A stretch of DNA of 32,379 nucleotides from JBLMZW01 sp050259035 (GTDB lineage: Bacteria > Bacillota > Syntrophomonadia > Syntrophomonadales > DTU052), in NCBI GenBank assembly GCA_050259035.1, contig JBLMZW010000164.1:1-32379 (forward strand), given 5' to 3'. Both the position numbers and the translations under genes were made by a program. Below, in pieces: positions 7,224 to 15,518 of the stretch. The stretch's first letter is position 1. Every line of letters begins with the position of its first letter. The notes beneath the pieces are model-generated. The model was not told the DNA's origin. It searched no databases and worked only from the letters and a program-made list of their open reading frames with translations.

Positions 7224-8384
7224 TTACTTTCTCTGGTCAAATCTTCGGCCAAAAAGTACACTGGCCATGGTGATCCTGAGCATTTGAACCGTGCCCCCGG
7301 CTACTCCCCAGGCCCGGCCATCCCTTAACATCCTCTCCACTGGAAACTCCTTGCTGTATCCATATCCCCCGAGTACCTGCATGGCCTTATTGGTGACATC
7401 TATAACCATTTCATTGGCGAAGCATTTGGCCATCGAGGACTGGTACATCGAAGGCAGTCCGTTACCGCTTTCGCTGGCCGCCCGGTATACCAGGAGGCGG
7501 GCCGCGTCAAGCTGCATAGCCATATCCACTATCATGAATTGAATGCCTTGAAACTCACTGATGGGCCGGCCAAAGGCTTTTCGCTCCATAGCATATTGTC
7601 GGGCTGCTTCCAGTGCTCCCCCGGCGACTCCGAGGCACATGGCCGCGTTGCCGCAGCGTTCCAGGTCAAACGCAGTCATAAGTTTGTTAAAGTCGCCGCT
7701 TTTAACTACCACATTCTCTTTGGGAACCTTCACGTCATCAAATATCAACTCGCAGGAGGGCATCCCTCTGAGGCCCAAAAAGTCTTCTTGTTTGCCAAAG
7801 CTAAAGCCCGGGCTGTCCTTCTCCACCAGGAGGGCTCCAATCCCCTTGTAACTCGGGATGTCGCCAAAACGAGTGTATACCAGGTAGTGGGAAGCATGGC
7901 CGCCTCCGGAAATGAATATTTTTCGGCCGTTCAATAAATAGCAGTCGCCCATATCCACCGCCCTGGTGGTTAACGCGGTCAGATCCGAACCGGCTCCTGC
8001 TTCGGTCATACTTACGGAAACGCTGTATTTACCGGCACATACTCCGGGTATAATCTGCTGGCGCTGTTCCTCGGTGCCGAATTGTTCGATCACTCTTATC
8101 GGACCAACATTTGATTCAAATACCGGGCTGGCAATCACCGGGCTGAATTTAGCCAGTTCTTCCACTGCCAGTATGGCGTTCAAGGCCGGTTGCCCGCCCC
8201 CGCCCCACTGCGAATCGATGCACATTCCTAAAAGCCCCATGCCGCCGTATTTCCCCATCAAATGTTCAGGGAATTCACCGCTCAGGTCTACGTTTCTCGC
8301 CAACTCATGAAAATTTTCTCTTTCCCCCATTTTCCGAACGGTATTTATCAGCATTTTCTGTTCGTCGGTTAATTGGAAATCCAC
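7224..8384 (-). CDS. acyl-CoA dehydrogenase family protein
   Basis: A 386-aa FAD-dependent acyl-CoA dehydrogenase. Motifs are SMTEAGAGSDLTAL (FAD/substrate loop, residues 125-138), QVLGGYGYSKEFPVERMLRD (336-355) and AFGRPISEFQGIQF (270-283). The usual C-terminal base in YEGT is replaced: the segment reads VAGGT (361-365). A glutamate is instead present in FDLER (Glu242), the position used by isovaleryl-CoA and long-chain dehydrogenases. This suggests a branched, cyclic or bulky acyl-CoA (inference). It would pass electrons to an ETF that is not encoded here. ATG start; 43 bp after MmgE/PrpD. Confidence 0.92.
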   Translation of the reverse strand: MDFQLTDEQKMLINTVRKMGERENFHELARNVDLSGEFPEHLMGKYGGMGLLGMCIDSQWGGGGQPALNAILAVEELAKFSPVIASPVFESNVGPIRVIEQFGTEEQRQQIIPGVCAGKYSVSVSMTEAGAGSDLTALTTRAVDMGDCYLLNGRKIFISGGGHASHYLVYTRFGDIPSYKGIGALLVEKDSPGFSFGKQEDFLGLRGMPSCELIFDDVKVPKENVVVKSGDFNKLMTAFDLERCGNAAMCLGVAGGALEAARQYAMERKAFGRPISEFQGIQFMIVDMAMQLDAARLLVYRAASESGNGLPSMYQSSMAKCFANEMVIDVTNKAMQVLGGYGYSKEFPVERMLRDGRAWGVAGGTVQMLRITMASVLFGRRFDQRK

Positions 8385-8427
8385 TGCGTAACCTCCCCCC
8401 TGTTATATTTGCGTAATTAACCAACCC

Positions 8428-9795
8428 CTAAATAAGCTCGGTCAGGTCAGCTATCCGCTCTAGATTATCCAGGTTGAGAATTTTTTCGATAACCTGGTTG
8501 AGCTTGGAGTTATCCCTTCCCCCCGCAAATCTTCTGAGCTTGTCTATAAGTTCATCTTCCGTTAAGGGATCCCGGGGATCCCCTTTCGGTATGTCGATTT
8601 GCCGGGTCAGTAGCTCGCCATTTTTTAACCTAATCTCTACCCGACTTGAGGTCATTCCAGGGTAAACCCGGTTTAACTCCTCATCCATATTCACCGTAAC
8701 CTTGCTGGCCAGTTCAAGCGTCTTCGAGTCTTTTATCCGCTGCTCGGTCAACTGCCCGGGCCCTAGCTCACCGTCCAGCAAGCACACCGCCACCACGTAG
8801 GGTATAGAGAATTGAGCATTCACAAAACTCTTTTGCGCATCCATGCCCTTGCCAACCGCGATTTGCGCGATGCCGTAGGTATATACCGCGATACTGTCAA
8901 TATCACCAGGATCAATTAAACGTTCGCGGCGGAGTTCCAGCACCGCCTGAGCCGAACCATGGGTATGACGACAGGCCGTATAGGGTTTGAAATACACATC
9001 CATAATTGAATAAGACTCGCCCAGGCCTTCAATAAGTCTCCCCAGTTGAGGTTTGCCGCCGGTGGTTATCGTGGCGAATCCCCCATTAAGTACCGAACCC
9101 TCCAATATGTAAGGCGCGCCGGTTATTTCCTGCCCGGCCAAACCGGCGGCCATTATTCCGGCATTGGCCGCCTGACCGCCCTGCACAATTTTGATCGTAA
9201 AACCTCCCATTAACTGCTCGGCCATACATATGGGAAGCAGGTAACCCGCATTGCTCAAAGCGTTCAAGGTGGTATCGCCGTTAAACTTTCTTAATCGGGC
9301 CACCGCTGCCGCAGCCCCGAAAGCTCCACAAGTCCCAGTCGGCAAAAAACCTGACAGGGTTTGCCAGGGATGGGCTGCAGAAGCTACCCTATTGGCGACC
9401 TCATAACCGGCCGCAATAGCCTCTATAATGTCAGTTCCTTTGCATCCCAAGTCCTCTCCAACCGCGATAACTGATGGAATGACCGCGGTTCCGGGATGGC
9501 TCCCGCCGAAGCGTAGTCCATCCTGGGCCTCAATAGCCTCGCCGTTGGTCCCGTTTACAAACGCGGCATGGTGGATGTCGGTCTTAAACCCACAGCCCAG
9601 GGCAGTGGCCCTGGGCTCCCCGCCCAGAGACTTTATGTAGGCCGCCACCCTGGTGGCAGCCTGCAGTTCAAGCGAGCCATAGATATTAGCGACATAATCC
9701 AACAGGCAGTGTTTGGTCTTCGCAATCACTTCCGGCGGCAGATGCTCGATGGTGATTTCAGAGCAAAACTCCGCCAGCCTTCGAGTATATTCCAT
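8428..9795 (-). CDS. MmgE/PrpD family protein
   Basis: A 455-aa MmgE/PrpD-family protein. The N-terminal helical domain includes DYVANIYGS, GTNGEAIEAQDGLRFGGSHP and the Gly-rich PTGTCGAFGAAAAVARL. The C-terminal part has PYTACRHTHGSAQAVLEL, which contains family-conserved His residues. Characterised members are 2-methylcitrate dehydratase, cis-aconitate decarboxylase and iminodisuccinate epimerase, all acting on polycarboxylic acids. A hydratase, dehydratase or isomerase role on an acid intermediate is likely; the substrate is unknown. Start: ATG 9795 follows GGAGG with 7-nt spacing. An ATG at 9822 overlapping the CoA-transferase B stop (TAATG) would add nine residues and is the alternative. 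Confidence 0.9.
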   Translation of the reverse strand: MEYTRRLAEFCSEITIEHLPPEVIAKTKHCLLDYVANIYGSLELQAATRVAAYIKSLGGEPRATALGCGFKTDIHHAAFVNGTNGEAIEAQDGLRFGGSHPGTAVIPSVIAVGEDLGCKGTDIIEAIAAGYEVANRVASAAHPWQTLSGFLPTGTCGAFGAAAAVARLRKFNGDTTLNALSNAGYLLPICMAEQLMGGFTIKIVQGGQAANAGIMAAGLAGQEITGAPYILEGSVLNGGFATITTGGKPQLGRLIEGLGESYSIMDVYFKPYTACRHTHGSAQAVLELRRERLIDPGDIDSIAVYTYGIAQIAVGKGMDAQKSFVNAQFSIPYVVAVCLLDGELGPGQLTEQRIKDSKTLELASKVTVNMDEELNRVYPGMTSSRVEIRLKNGELLTRQIDIPKGDPRDPLTEDELIDKLRRFAGGRDNSKLNQVIEKILNLDNLERIADLTELI

Positions 9796-9821
9796 CCTCT
9801 CCCCTCCAATACTTGAGTCCA

Positions 9822-10631
9822 TTACACATATCCGCGTTTGAGGTAGATGTTCAACATCCTTTGCGGATCAATAACTTCCCTGATCACCCTCAGTTCCTCG
9901 AGTGTGGGCGGCTCAGTCTGGCAGACATTGTCTGCAATCTTTAGCTCCCACGGGGTCAGACTGATAACCTCTTCGATTGAACTATCCGGATGATAGCTGG
10001 CTAAATAGGCTTCTTTAGTGTCCTGATCAAAATGCAGCACCGCTTTATTGGTTATAATCACATAAGGCCCAGTATTCGCAGGAAGGCCCCACTTCTCCCT
10101 TCCCCCGGCTCCGTCGCAATAACCGGGCGTAGTTATAAAGTCCACCTTTTCCGCCAAGCGCCGTTTATCATGCAAAGCGACGATAATCAGACGTTTGGCC
10201 AAACAGCCAATCGGGTTAGCCCCTCCGCTGCCCGGCAGCCTGCTTTTCGGATGATTATAGTCGCCAATGACCGTGGTATTTATATTTCCGTACTTATCGA
10301 CCTGACTTCCGGACAGAAAGCCTACGTCTACCCAGCCGCCCTGGAGGAACATGCCCATGACGTCAATCAGACCTCCCACCATAGCAGCCCCCGGGTTTAA
10401 ACAGGGATCCCCGACTGACAGGGCCGGCCGAGCGGGCCTGGCGTCAAACACACCTGATTCCTGCATAAGAAGGGCACCCGGGGCGTGTGTGTGCCTGGCA
10501 ATGTTGGCGGCCATGGAAGGGAATCCGGTTCCGACAATGACCACATCCCTGTCTCTAATGGCCCGGGCCCCACAGCAAGCCATAAGTTCCGGTTTGGAGT
10601 ATCCGAATTCCAGGTAAGCATTCACCCACAT
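9822..10631 (-). CDS. class I CoA-transferase, subunit B (glutaconate CoA-transferase/IpdB-like)
   Basis: A 269-aa beta subunit of a family I CoA-transferase. LLMQESGVFDARP contains Glu58, the position of the catalytic glutamate that forms the glutamyl-CoA thioester in glutaconate CoA-transferase subunit B (Glu54). Other family segments are VGTGFPSMAANIARHTHAP and GFLSGSQVDKYGNINTTVIG. The length matches GctB (about 266 aa). The retained Glu favours a true transferase over an IpdAB-type ring hydrolase. AAGGAGGTGAT stands directly before the ATG; a GTG two codons later is possible. It pairs with subunit A, 20 bp upstream. Confidence 0.92.
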   Translation of the reverse strand: MWVNAYLEFGYSKPELMACCGARAIRDRDVVIVGTGFPSMAANIARHTHAPGALLMQESGVFDARPARPALSVGDPCLNPGAAMVGGLIDVMGMFLQGGWVDVGFLSGSQVDKYGNINTTVIGDYNHPKSRLPGSGGANPIGCLAKRLIIVALHDKRRLAEKVDFITTPGYCDGAGGREKWGLPANTGPYVIITNKAVLHFDQDTKEAYLASYHPDSSIEEVISLTPWELKIADNVCQTEPPTLEELRVIREVIDPQRMLNIYLKRGYV

Positions 10632-10651
10632 ATCACCTCCTTATGATAGGC

Positions 10652-11587
10652 TTAATAGGCGTAACTGGCCGGGTAGCTATAATCCAGACCGGCTTCCAGC
10701 CTTTTAAACTGCGCGTAACCGAAGCGTTTGATATAGTGCTCAATGTATTTACTGCGGTCCTCGACATCAAAGACCCATTCCTTAAGAAAATCATGAAATA
10801 GTTCTGGTGTTTTCGATGCCTGCTGGTACAGGTGACCAAAAGCGAAATCGACATCATAAAATCCGGGGGTATAGCCAGGATGAGCCGCGAAAGGTTCTTC
10901 TATCACCGCGGCCACTTTAAAGGACGGCACAATGGTGCGGGAAGGATCTTTGCCGATTATTTCCCGGCTGACAATTCTTTCACAGCTTACGATCACCTTT
11001 TTGGCGGCATTGGCGCCATACTTGCAATCCCCGCCAATGCCCCATATCTGGGCATTCCCATTCTCGTCGGCCTGCTGAACATGAATTATCGCCACGTCGG
11101 GATTTAAGGCCGGGACTAAAAGAGTTGGCTTCCCGTCAAAGGGTGATTCAATCATTTTATACTTCTGGTCTCCCATGAAGGACCGGACATTCAAAAGATC
11201 GGAACCTGCCATGTCCCTGACCGGGACGAAAGGCATTCCCATGGCACCCGCCATCAACATCATGGGAAGCGACAGATTGGTGTACTCTTCGATTTCAATC
11301 CGGTGAGGGATTCCCTCCTCCAGAGATCGTCGGAAGCAGCGGCAGAGCCCATATACATTCAGGGAAATGAAGGTCGCGATGAATCTTTTCACCGCACCGG
11401 CACCGATTAAAATATCAAAATCATCTCCGGCGTTGCTCCGGGTTATGGTAAGGTCTTTGATTCCCTGGCGCACGATTTCATGAATGGCCGAGAATGGGGG
11501 CCGGCATATATACCCGCCGATATATACAAAATCTCCGTTGTGAACGAACCTGGAAACAGCCTCCCGGGCTGACATAACCTTGCCCAT
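10652..11587 (-). CDS. class I CoA-transferase, subunit A (glutaconate CoA-transferase/IpdA-like)
   Basis: A 311-aa alpha subunit. The N-terminus MSAREAVSRFVHNGDFVYIG and the segment LTITRSNAGDDFDILIGAGA are typical of GctA/IpdA. Later segments are VAIIHVQQADENGNAQIWG and VIVSCERIVSREII. With subunit B it should move CoA from a donor such as acetyl-CoA or succinyl-CoA to the pathway acid, giving the acyl-CoA for the ACAD and crotonases. It is near the known length of GctA (about 320 aa). ATG start; 47 bp downstream of the GRE gene and in the same transcript. Confidence 0.92.
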   Translation of the reverse strand: MGKVMSAREAVSRFVHNGDFVYIGGYICRPPFSAIHEIVRQGIKDLTITRSNAGDDFDILIGAGAVKRFIATFISLNVYGLCRCFRRSLEEGIPHRIEIEEYTNLSLPMMLMAGAMGMPFVPVRDMAGSDLLNVRSFMGDQKYKMIESPFDGKPTLLVPALNPDVAIIHVQQADENGNAQIWGIGGDCKYGANAAKKVIVSCERIVSREIIGKDPSRTIVPSFKVAAVIEEPFAAHPGYTPGFYDVDFAFGHLYQQASKTPELFHDFLKEWVFDVEDRSKYIEHYIKRFGYAQFKRLEAGLDYSYPASYAY

Positions 11588-11634
11588 TTTATTCTTCTAA
11601 CCTCCTTCATATCGAATTAAAAGAGGTGCGAATA

Positions 11635-14016
11635 TTAGATTTCGAATTCCATACGGTTAATAATCTCTTCCTGGGCGGTATCGGTAAGATTGACAAAGTA
11701 GGCCGAGTATCCGCTTACTCTTACCACTAGATCCCGATACTGATCCGGGTTATCCTGAGCCGCCCTCAAGGTTTTCGAATCAATCATATTAAATTGAACC
11801 TGCAGCCCCCCCTGCTGAAAATAACCTTTGATTAAGGCTTCGAGCTTTAAAGGGTCAGTGCGGGGTCCCGAAAAGCGCATGTTAAGATTGGCACCGTTGT
11901 GGAGACGGGACAATGGCAGTTTGGTCACCGAATTCATTATCGCAGTAGGCCCCTTAAGTGCTGCGCCGTTGCTGGGGGTCAAGCCATTGCCCAGAATATC
12001 GCCGGAATACCGGCCATCAGCAGTAGCGCTGGTGAAAGCTCCTAAAGTAACATGGAAGCCGACTGAAAAAACACCCGGCCAAAAATGTCCCCCGCGAAAG
12101 GTGGTATACTCACCCAGGATGTCACAGAAATGATCGATAATCGTTTGGGCCAGAGCGTCAACCTCGTCCTCGTCGTTGCCGAATTTATCAACCCTTTTAT
12201 AGAGATAACTACGGGGTTCTTCCGCGTCCATCCAGTTGTCCGACAGCCATGCTGCCAGATCGGGCATACTGAATTTTCGGTCTGCAAAAACGGCCTTTTT
12301 GACCGCGTGTAAACTGTCGACCATATTGGAAAAGCCAATCAGCTGCACTCCGGTAGAATTATAGACCGCTCCGCCGCCTGTCAGGTCCACTCCTTTCTGC
12401 AACGGGCCCTGAATCATGGCGGAAGCAAATGGAGACGGCAATTTTTCCGCGACCGCCCGGTCCATACATTCCATCCCCCGGGCCATTTGTCTGGTAAAAT
12501 GACGGAGTTGGCTATCGTAGGCCTGCCACACCTTATCGAAGGAATCAAGCGCATCGGCTTCGCCTGTTTTAATGCCGGAAAGATACCCGAATATATTATC
12601 AATCCCATTTGATAGCGCATATTCCACACATTTGGCACCGTTTATCTGCACCGCGAAGGTAGAACCAAATGTCTTGCCCTGAGCGCTCGGTTCAACGCAG
12701 CCAACCACCCCGTAATTTCTGGCGTCTTCTATGCTGTGGCCGGCACCCAGCAGGGATTCTACAATGGCATCATCGTTGAAAAAGTGAATAGGCAGTCCTT
12801 CAATGGCATATTGAACCGCTTTTCGCTGGAATTCGACCGGCGATTTCACACTCACCCGGATCCCAAAATTGGGCTGTACGGTCCTGATGTCATTGTAAGC
12901 ATCGAGCCCGATATAGCTCAGTTCGTTGGTTGCATCCTCTCCAGCAGCGTCAATTCCCCCGACTGTGACGTTCTGGGTCGTTTTGCCTTCCGGGCCCTCA
13001 CCAGCCGGTATAAAAGCCTCCTCCAGCACATTCCATATCTCATTTACTTTAATAAACAGCAGGGCCAAAAGCTCACGAGCCTGGTTCGGAGTGATCCTGC
13101 CGGCCGCTAGATCCTGTTGGTAATAAGGAAACAATATCTGATCAATCCGTCCGATAGATATGGAATTGCCTCCAGATTCTATCTGGGCGATTAAATGAAT
13201 AAAGTAAAGGCTCTGCACCGCCTCGTGGAAGCTCTCGGGGGCAAATTCAGGAACCCGGCGGCATACCCGGGCTATTTCCTTTAATTCGGCCGCCCGCCGG
13301 GGATTGGTCTCCTGCTCGGACATCAAATCCGCCCTATCGGCATAACGGTTGGCAAACCTAACCGCTGCCTGTAAAGACCTGATTACCGCTTGATAAAATA
13401 AGCCTGGCGCAGACTCCTTTTCCGATGGGGCTAATAATTGATACTGTGATTCGGCTTCGGAAATAATTCCTTTAAAACCCTGGTTTAGAATGGTTGAATA
13501 ATCCATGGTGAAATGGCCCATGCCGTTAGTTATCTCAAGCAATATGGCGAAAACATACTTGTTCATGTCAACGAAGACATCAGGTGGGAGCAGCGATTCA
13601 AAGTATTCCTCAACCGTCCTCCCTTTCCAGAAAGGAATTATATCTCTCTCAAGTTCCTGTTTTTCCGCTTCAGTTATCAGAACCCGCTGAAAGACGCGTT
13701 TTTCAAAGCCTTCCAGATCCCCCTTAATCCAGCGCACCTTATTCTCCGGAAAAAGCGGAGCCCCCTTTAGCTTGCTGGTCCGGCATCCAACAATTAGTTC
13801 GTCGTCACGAATAATAACGCTGATATTATTCAGGATGTGTTCCAGGGCCATACTAATACGGGTCAAGGGTGAACTCTCCCAATTGGACTTCATAGATTCA
13901 GTAAGATAACGCGCCCGTTCAACACAAACCTCCATCGGGGCCTCAACTATACAATCCCTGAGCCGTCCAACTCTGGTGTTCGGATCTGTTCGGGCGGAAA
14001 ATGCGTGACAGTTCAT
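11635..14016 (-). CDS. glycyl radical enzyme, dehydratase/lyase branch (PflD-like), substrate unknown
   Basis: A 793-aa glycyl radical enzyme. The radical site is Gly769 in VRVSGYSAYF near the C-terminus. The thiyl-radical Cys440 and the general base Glu442 are in YGVVGCVEPSAQGKT. The C-x-E pattern is that of glycerol/diol dehydratase, choline TMA-lyase and hydroxyproline dehydratase, not of pyruvate formate-lyase (adjacent Cys-Cys) or benzylsuccinate synthase (CMSPG-like). His168 and Asp172 in GHFTMDY correspond to the N-terminal active-site segment of these enzymes. The residue aligning with Asp447 of Clostridium glycerol dehydratase appears to be Phe454, so the substrate is probably not glycerol. 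GGGGAGG precedes the ATG. Activase, CoA-transferase and ALDH genes lie in the same operon. Confidence 0.93.
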   Translation of the reverse strand: MNCHAFSARTDPNTRVGRLRDCIVEAPMEVCVERARYLTESMKSNWESSPLTRISMALEHILNNISVIIRDDELIVGCRTSKLKGAPLFPENKVRWIKGDLEGFEKRVFQRVLITEAEKQELERDIIPFWKGRTVEEYFESLLPPDVFVDMNKYVFAILLEITNGMGHFTMDYSTILNQGFKGIISEAESQYQLLAPSEKESAPGLFYQAVIRSLQAAVRFANRYADRADLMSEQETNPRRAAELKEIARVCRRVPEFAPESFHEAVQSLYFIHLIAQIESGGNSISIGRIDQILFPYYQQDLAAGRITPNQARELLALLFIKVNEIWNVLEEAFIPAGEGPEGKTTQNVTVGGIDAAGEDATNELSYIGLDAYNDIRTVQPNFGIRVSVKSPVEFQRKAVQYAIEGLPIHFFNDDAIVESLLGAGHSIEDARNYGVVGCVEPSAQGKTFGSTFAVQINGAKCVEYALSNGIDNIFGYLSGIKTGEADALDSFDKVWQAYDSQLRHFTRQMARGMECMDRAVAEKLPSPFASAMIQGPLQKGVDLTGGGAVYNSTGVQLIGFSNMVDSLHAVKKAVFADRKFSMPDLAAWLSDNWMDAEEPRSYLYKRVDKFGNDEDEVDALAQTIIDHFCDILGEYTTFRGGHFWPGVFSVGFHVTLGAFTSATADGRYSGDILGNGLTPSNGAALKGPTAIMNSVTKLPLSRLHNGANLNMRFSGPRTDPLKLEALIKGYFQQGGLQVQFNMIDSKTLRAAQDNPDQYRDLVVRVSGYSAYFVNLTDTAQEEIINRMEFEI

Positions 14017-14043
14017 AATACACCTCCCCTGGTATCGACTAAT

Positions 14044-14062
14044 GGCTGGCAGTTTTCCAGCC
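14044..14062. other. hairpin between padR-like and GRE genes
   Basis: GGCTGG (14044-14049) and CCAGCC (14057-14062) form a 6-bp GC-rich stem with a 7-nt loop, in the 82-bp gap between the PadR and GRE genes. On the transcribed minus strand it has no U-tract, so mRNA processing or stabilisation upstream of the GRE message is likelier than termination. Confidence 0.4.
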
Positions 14063-14098
14063 TCTTTTAACCGCTTCGGGAGGAGTCAAATGTTTAGA

Positions 14099-14650
14099 TC
14101 ATTGTTTATCCTGTTCAATGTGGTTGGCTATCTCCTCTTTGGCCCTTTTCAGCCACTCCAGATACATCACATTGAACGTAAGCCCCAATTCGGCAGTCAA
14201 TTTTACATATATATTCTGGTGACTCCACCTCTCGCTGTTCTCTTCCCGTTGGCGGTATTGTTTTTCGTAAATCTCAATCTGTTCCTCAATCAACTGCACA
14301 GCCTGCAGCCGGCTGCCATAACCCAGAAACACAAAACGGGTTAAAAAGGGATCGCGCAGTTCCATCCCCTTATCCGGGGTTTCTTTCAGCCAGCGCTGAA
14401 ACTCTGCTTTACCTTTTTCAGTGATGGCGTACAATTTGCGATACGGTCCTTTATCTCCATTCTGGGACACCTCAACCATGGTGATTAACCCGTCCTCTTC
14501 CAATTTTCTCAGCACGGGATAAATCTGACCGGGGTTGATAGACCACATGTTGCCGAAGTGTTTTTCAATATGATCTCTGATCCGGTAGCCATGCAGATTC
14601 TTATAGTGCAGGAGTCCCAAAACAGCATAATTCAAGTTCATTTGCGCCAA
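14099..14650 (-). CDS. PadR-family transcriptional regulator
   Basis: A 183-aa PadR regulator. The N-terminal winged helix reads LNYAVLGLLHYKNLHGYRIR, then NPGQIYPVLRKLEEDGLI (recognition helix) and RKLYAITEKGKAEF (wing). The C-terminal half (about residues 90-180) is a PadR C-terminal domain (VirR-like) with a coiled segment VQLIEEQIEIYEKQYRQREE for dimerisation. The likely start is TTG 14650, 11 nt after GGAGG and 3 bp past the SDR stop; ATG 14641 is the alternative. It lies inside the operon it probably controls. A perfect dyad at 16531-16547 over the operon promoter is a candidate operator. Confidence 0.92.
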   Translation of the reverse strand: MAQMNLNYAVLGLLHYKNLHGYRIRDHIEKHFGNMWSINPGQIYPVLRKLEEDGLITMVEVSQNGDKGPYRKLYAITEKGKAEFQRWLKETPDKGMELRDPFLTRFVFLGYGSRLQAVQLIEEQIEIYEKQYRQREENSERWSHQNIYVKLTAELGLTFNVMYLEWLKRAKEEIANHIEQDKQ

Positions 14651-14653
14651 TTT

Positions 14654-15490
14654 CTAGTGCGCCTCCTTGATATCCATAAAATTTAATAAAATCTTGTCCC
14701 TGGCGCAGGAGGGCAGATACTTATTAAGGGTGATGAAAAATGAACTTCTGAAGTCCATTTGATTATGCATTTTGGGTTTCTTAGTTTTGAGGACTTTGAC
14801 AATAACCTGGGCACCTTGGACAGGAGTCGGTGCGGTCTTTATCAGCTCATCATCACGATCAATAAACCGCTTTACCCGGTTACGGTAGGGGGAACCGGAC
14901 GGAGGAAGCTTATGAATCTTGGCCGCAAAACTGGTTGATACCTGAGCCGGTTCTATAATGGCCACCTGGATGCCGAAGGGCTGAACTTCCAATCGCATGG
15001 CATCGATCATCCCGTTGATGGCCCATTTGGAGGCGGTATAAATCGATTCGAAGGGGAACGGTATCTGACCAACCAAAGATGACATGGCGATCAGTTTGCC
15101 TCCTCCCTGTTTTCTCATGGTCGGAATAAAGGCCTGAAAAATCGCGGCTGCGCCGATAACGTTGATTTCCAGGCATTTCAGGGCCTGATCCAGATTGATT
15201 TCCTCAAAAGGACCAAAAAAGCCAATCCCCACATTGGATAAAACGATATCCACCTTTTTATACTTTTTAAGAACCATGTCTTTAAATTCCAGGATTCCTT
15301 TGCGGTCAGTAATATCGAGCGGTATGAGAAGATGATCTCCGCCCAGAGGTTTCAACTCCTGTTGCAGGCTTTCTATCCCCTCTTTATCAACATCAAAACC
15401 CGCCACCGAGTCTCCCGCTGCTGCCAGCAGCTTAGCTACTTCCCGGCCCATTCCTTGAGCCAACCCGGTAATAACAACAACCTGACTGAT
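14654..15490 (-). CDS. short-chain dehydrogenase/reductase (SDR) with no standard start codon
   Basis: A classical SDR: VVVITGLAQGMGREVAKLL (TGxxxGxG cofactor loop), Asp in GFDVDKEG (NAD preference), LSNVGIG (NNAG equivalent), MSSLVGQ (catalytic Ser) and YTASK (Tyr/Lys). It probably oxidises a hydroxyacyl-CoA or alcohol intermediate. The first ATG/GTG/TTG in frame is TTG 15463, which would delete the first beta strand and half the glycine motif. The frame stays open upstream to ATT-ATT-ATC at 15496-15488, directly after seven G residues (15497-15503) that would serve as SD. Initiation at ATC 15490 (6-nt spacing) or at an ATT is therefore favoured. Alternatives are TTG 15463 or a mutated ATG. 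Confidence 0.85.
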   Translation of the reverse strand: MSQVVVITGLAQGMGREVAKLLAAAGDSVAGFDVDKEGIESLQQELKPLGGDHLLIPLDITDRKGILEFKDMVLKKYKKVDIVLSNVGIGFFGPFEEINLDQALKCLEINVIGAAAIFQAFIPTMRKQGGGKLIAMSSLVGQIPFPFESIYTASKWAINGMIDAMRLEVQPFGIQVAIIEPAQVSTSFAAKIHKLPPSGSPYRNRVKRFIDRDDELIKTAPTPVQGAQVIVKVLKTKKPKMHNQMDFRSSFFITLNKYLPSCARDKILLNFMDIKEAH

Positions 15491-15518
15491 AATAATCCCC
15501 CCCTTTAATCAAACTGTT

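Noticed and set aside
11635..14016. GRE as a fumarate-adding benzylsuccinate/alkylsuccinate synthase, given the BbsEF-like CoA-transferase and ACAD neighbours
   Set aside because: The active site reads GCVEP with the C-x-E pair of dehydratases and lyases, not the CMSPG-like motif of fumarate-adding enzymes, and no small BssB/BssC-type subunit genes are present.
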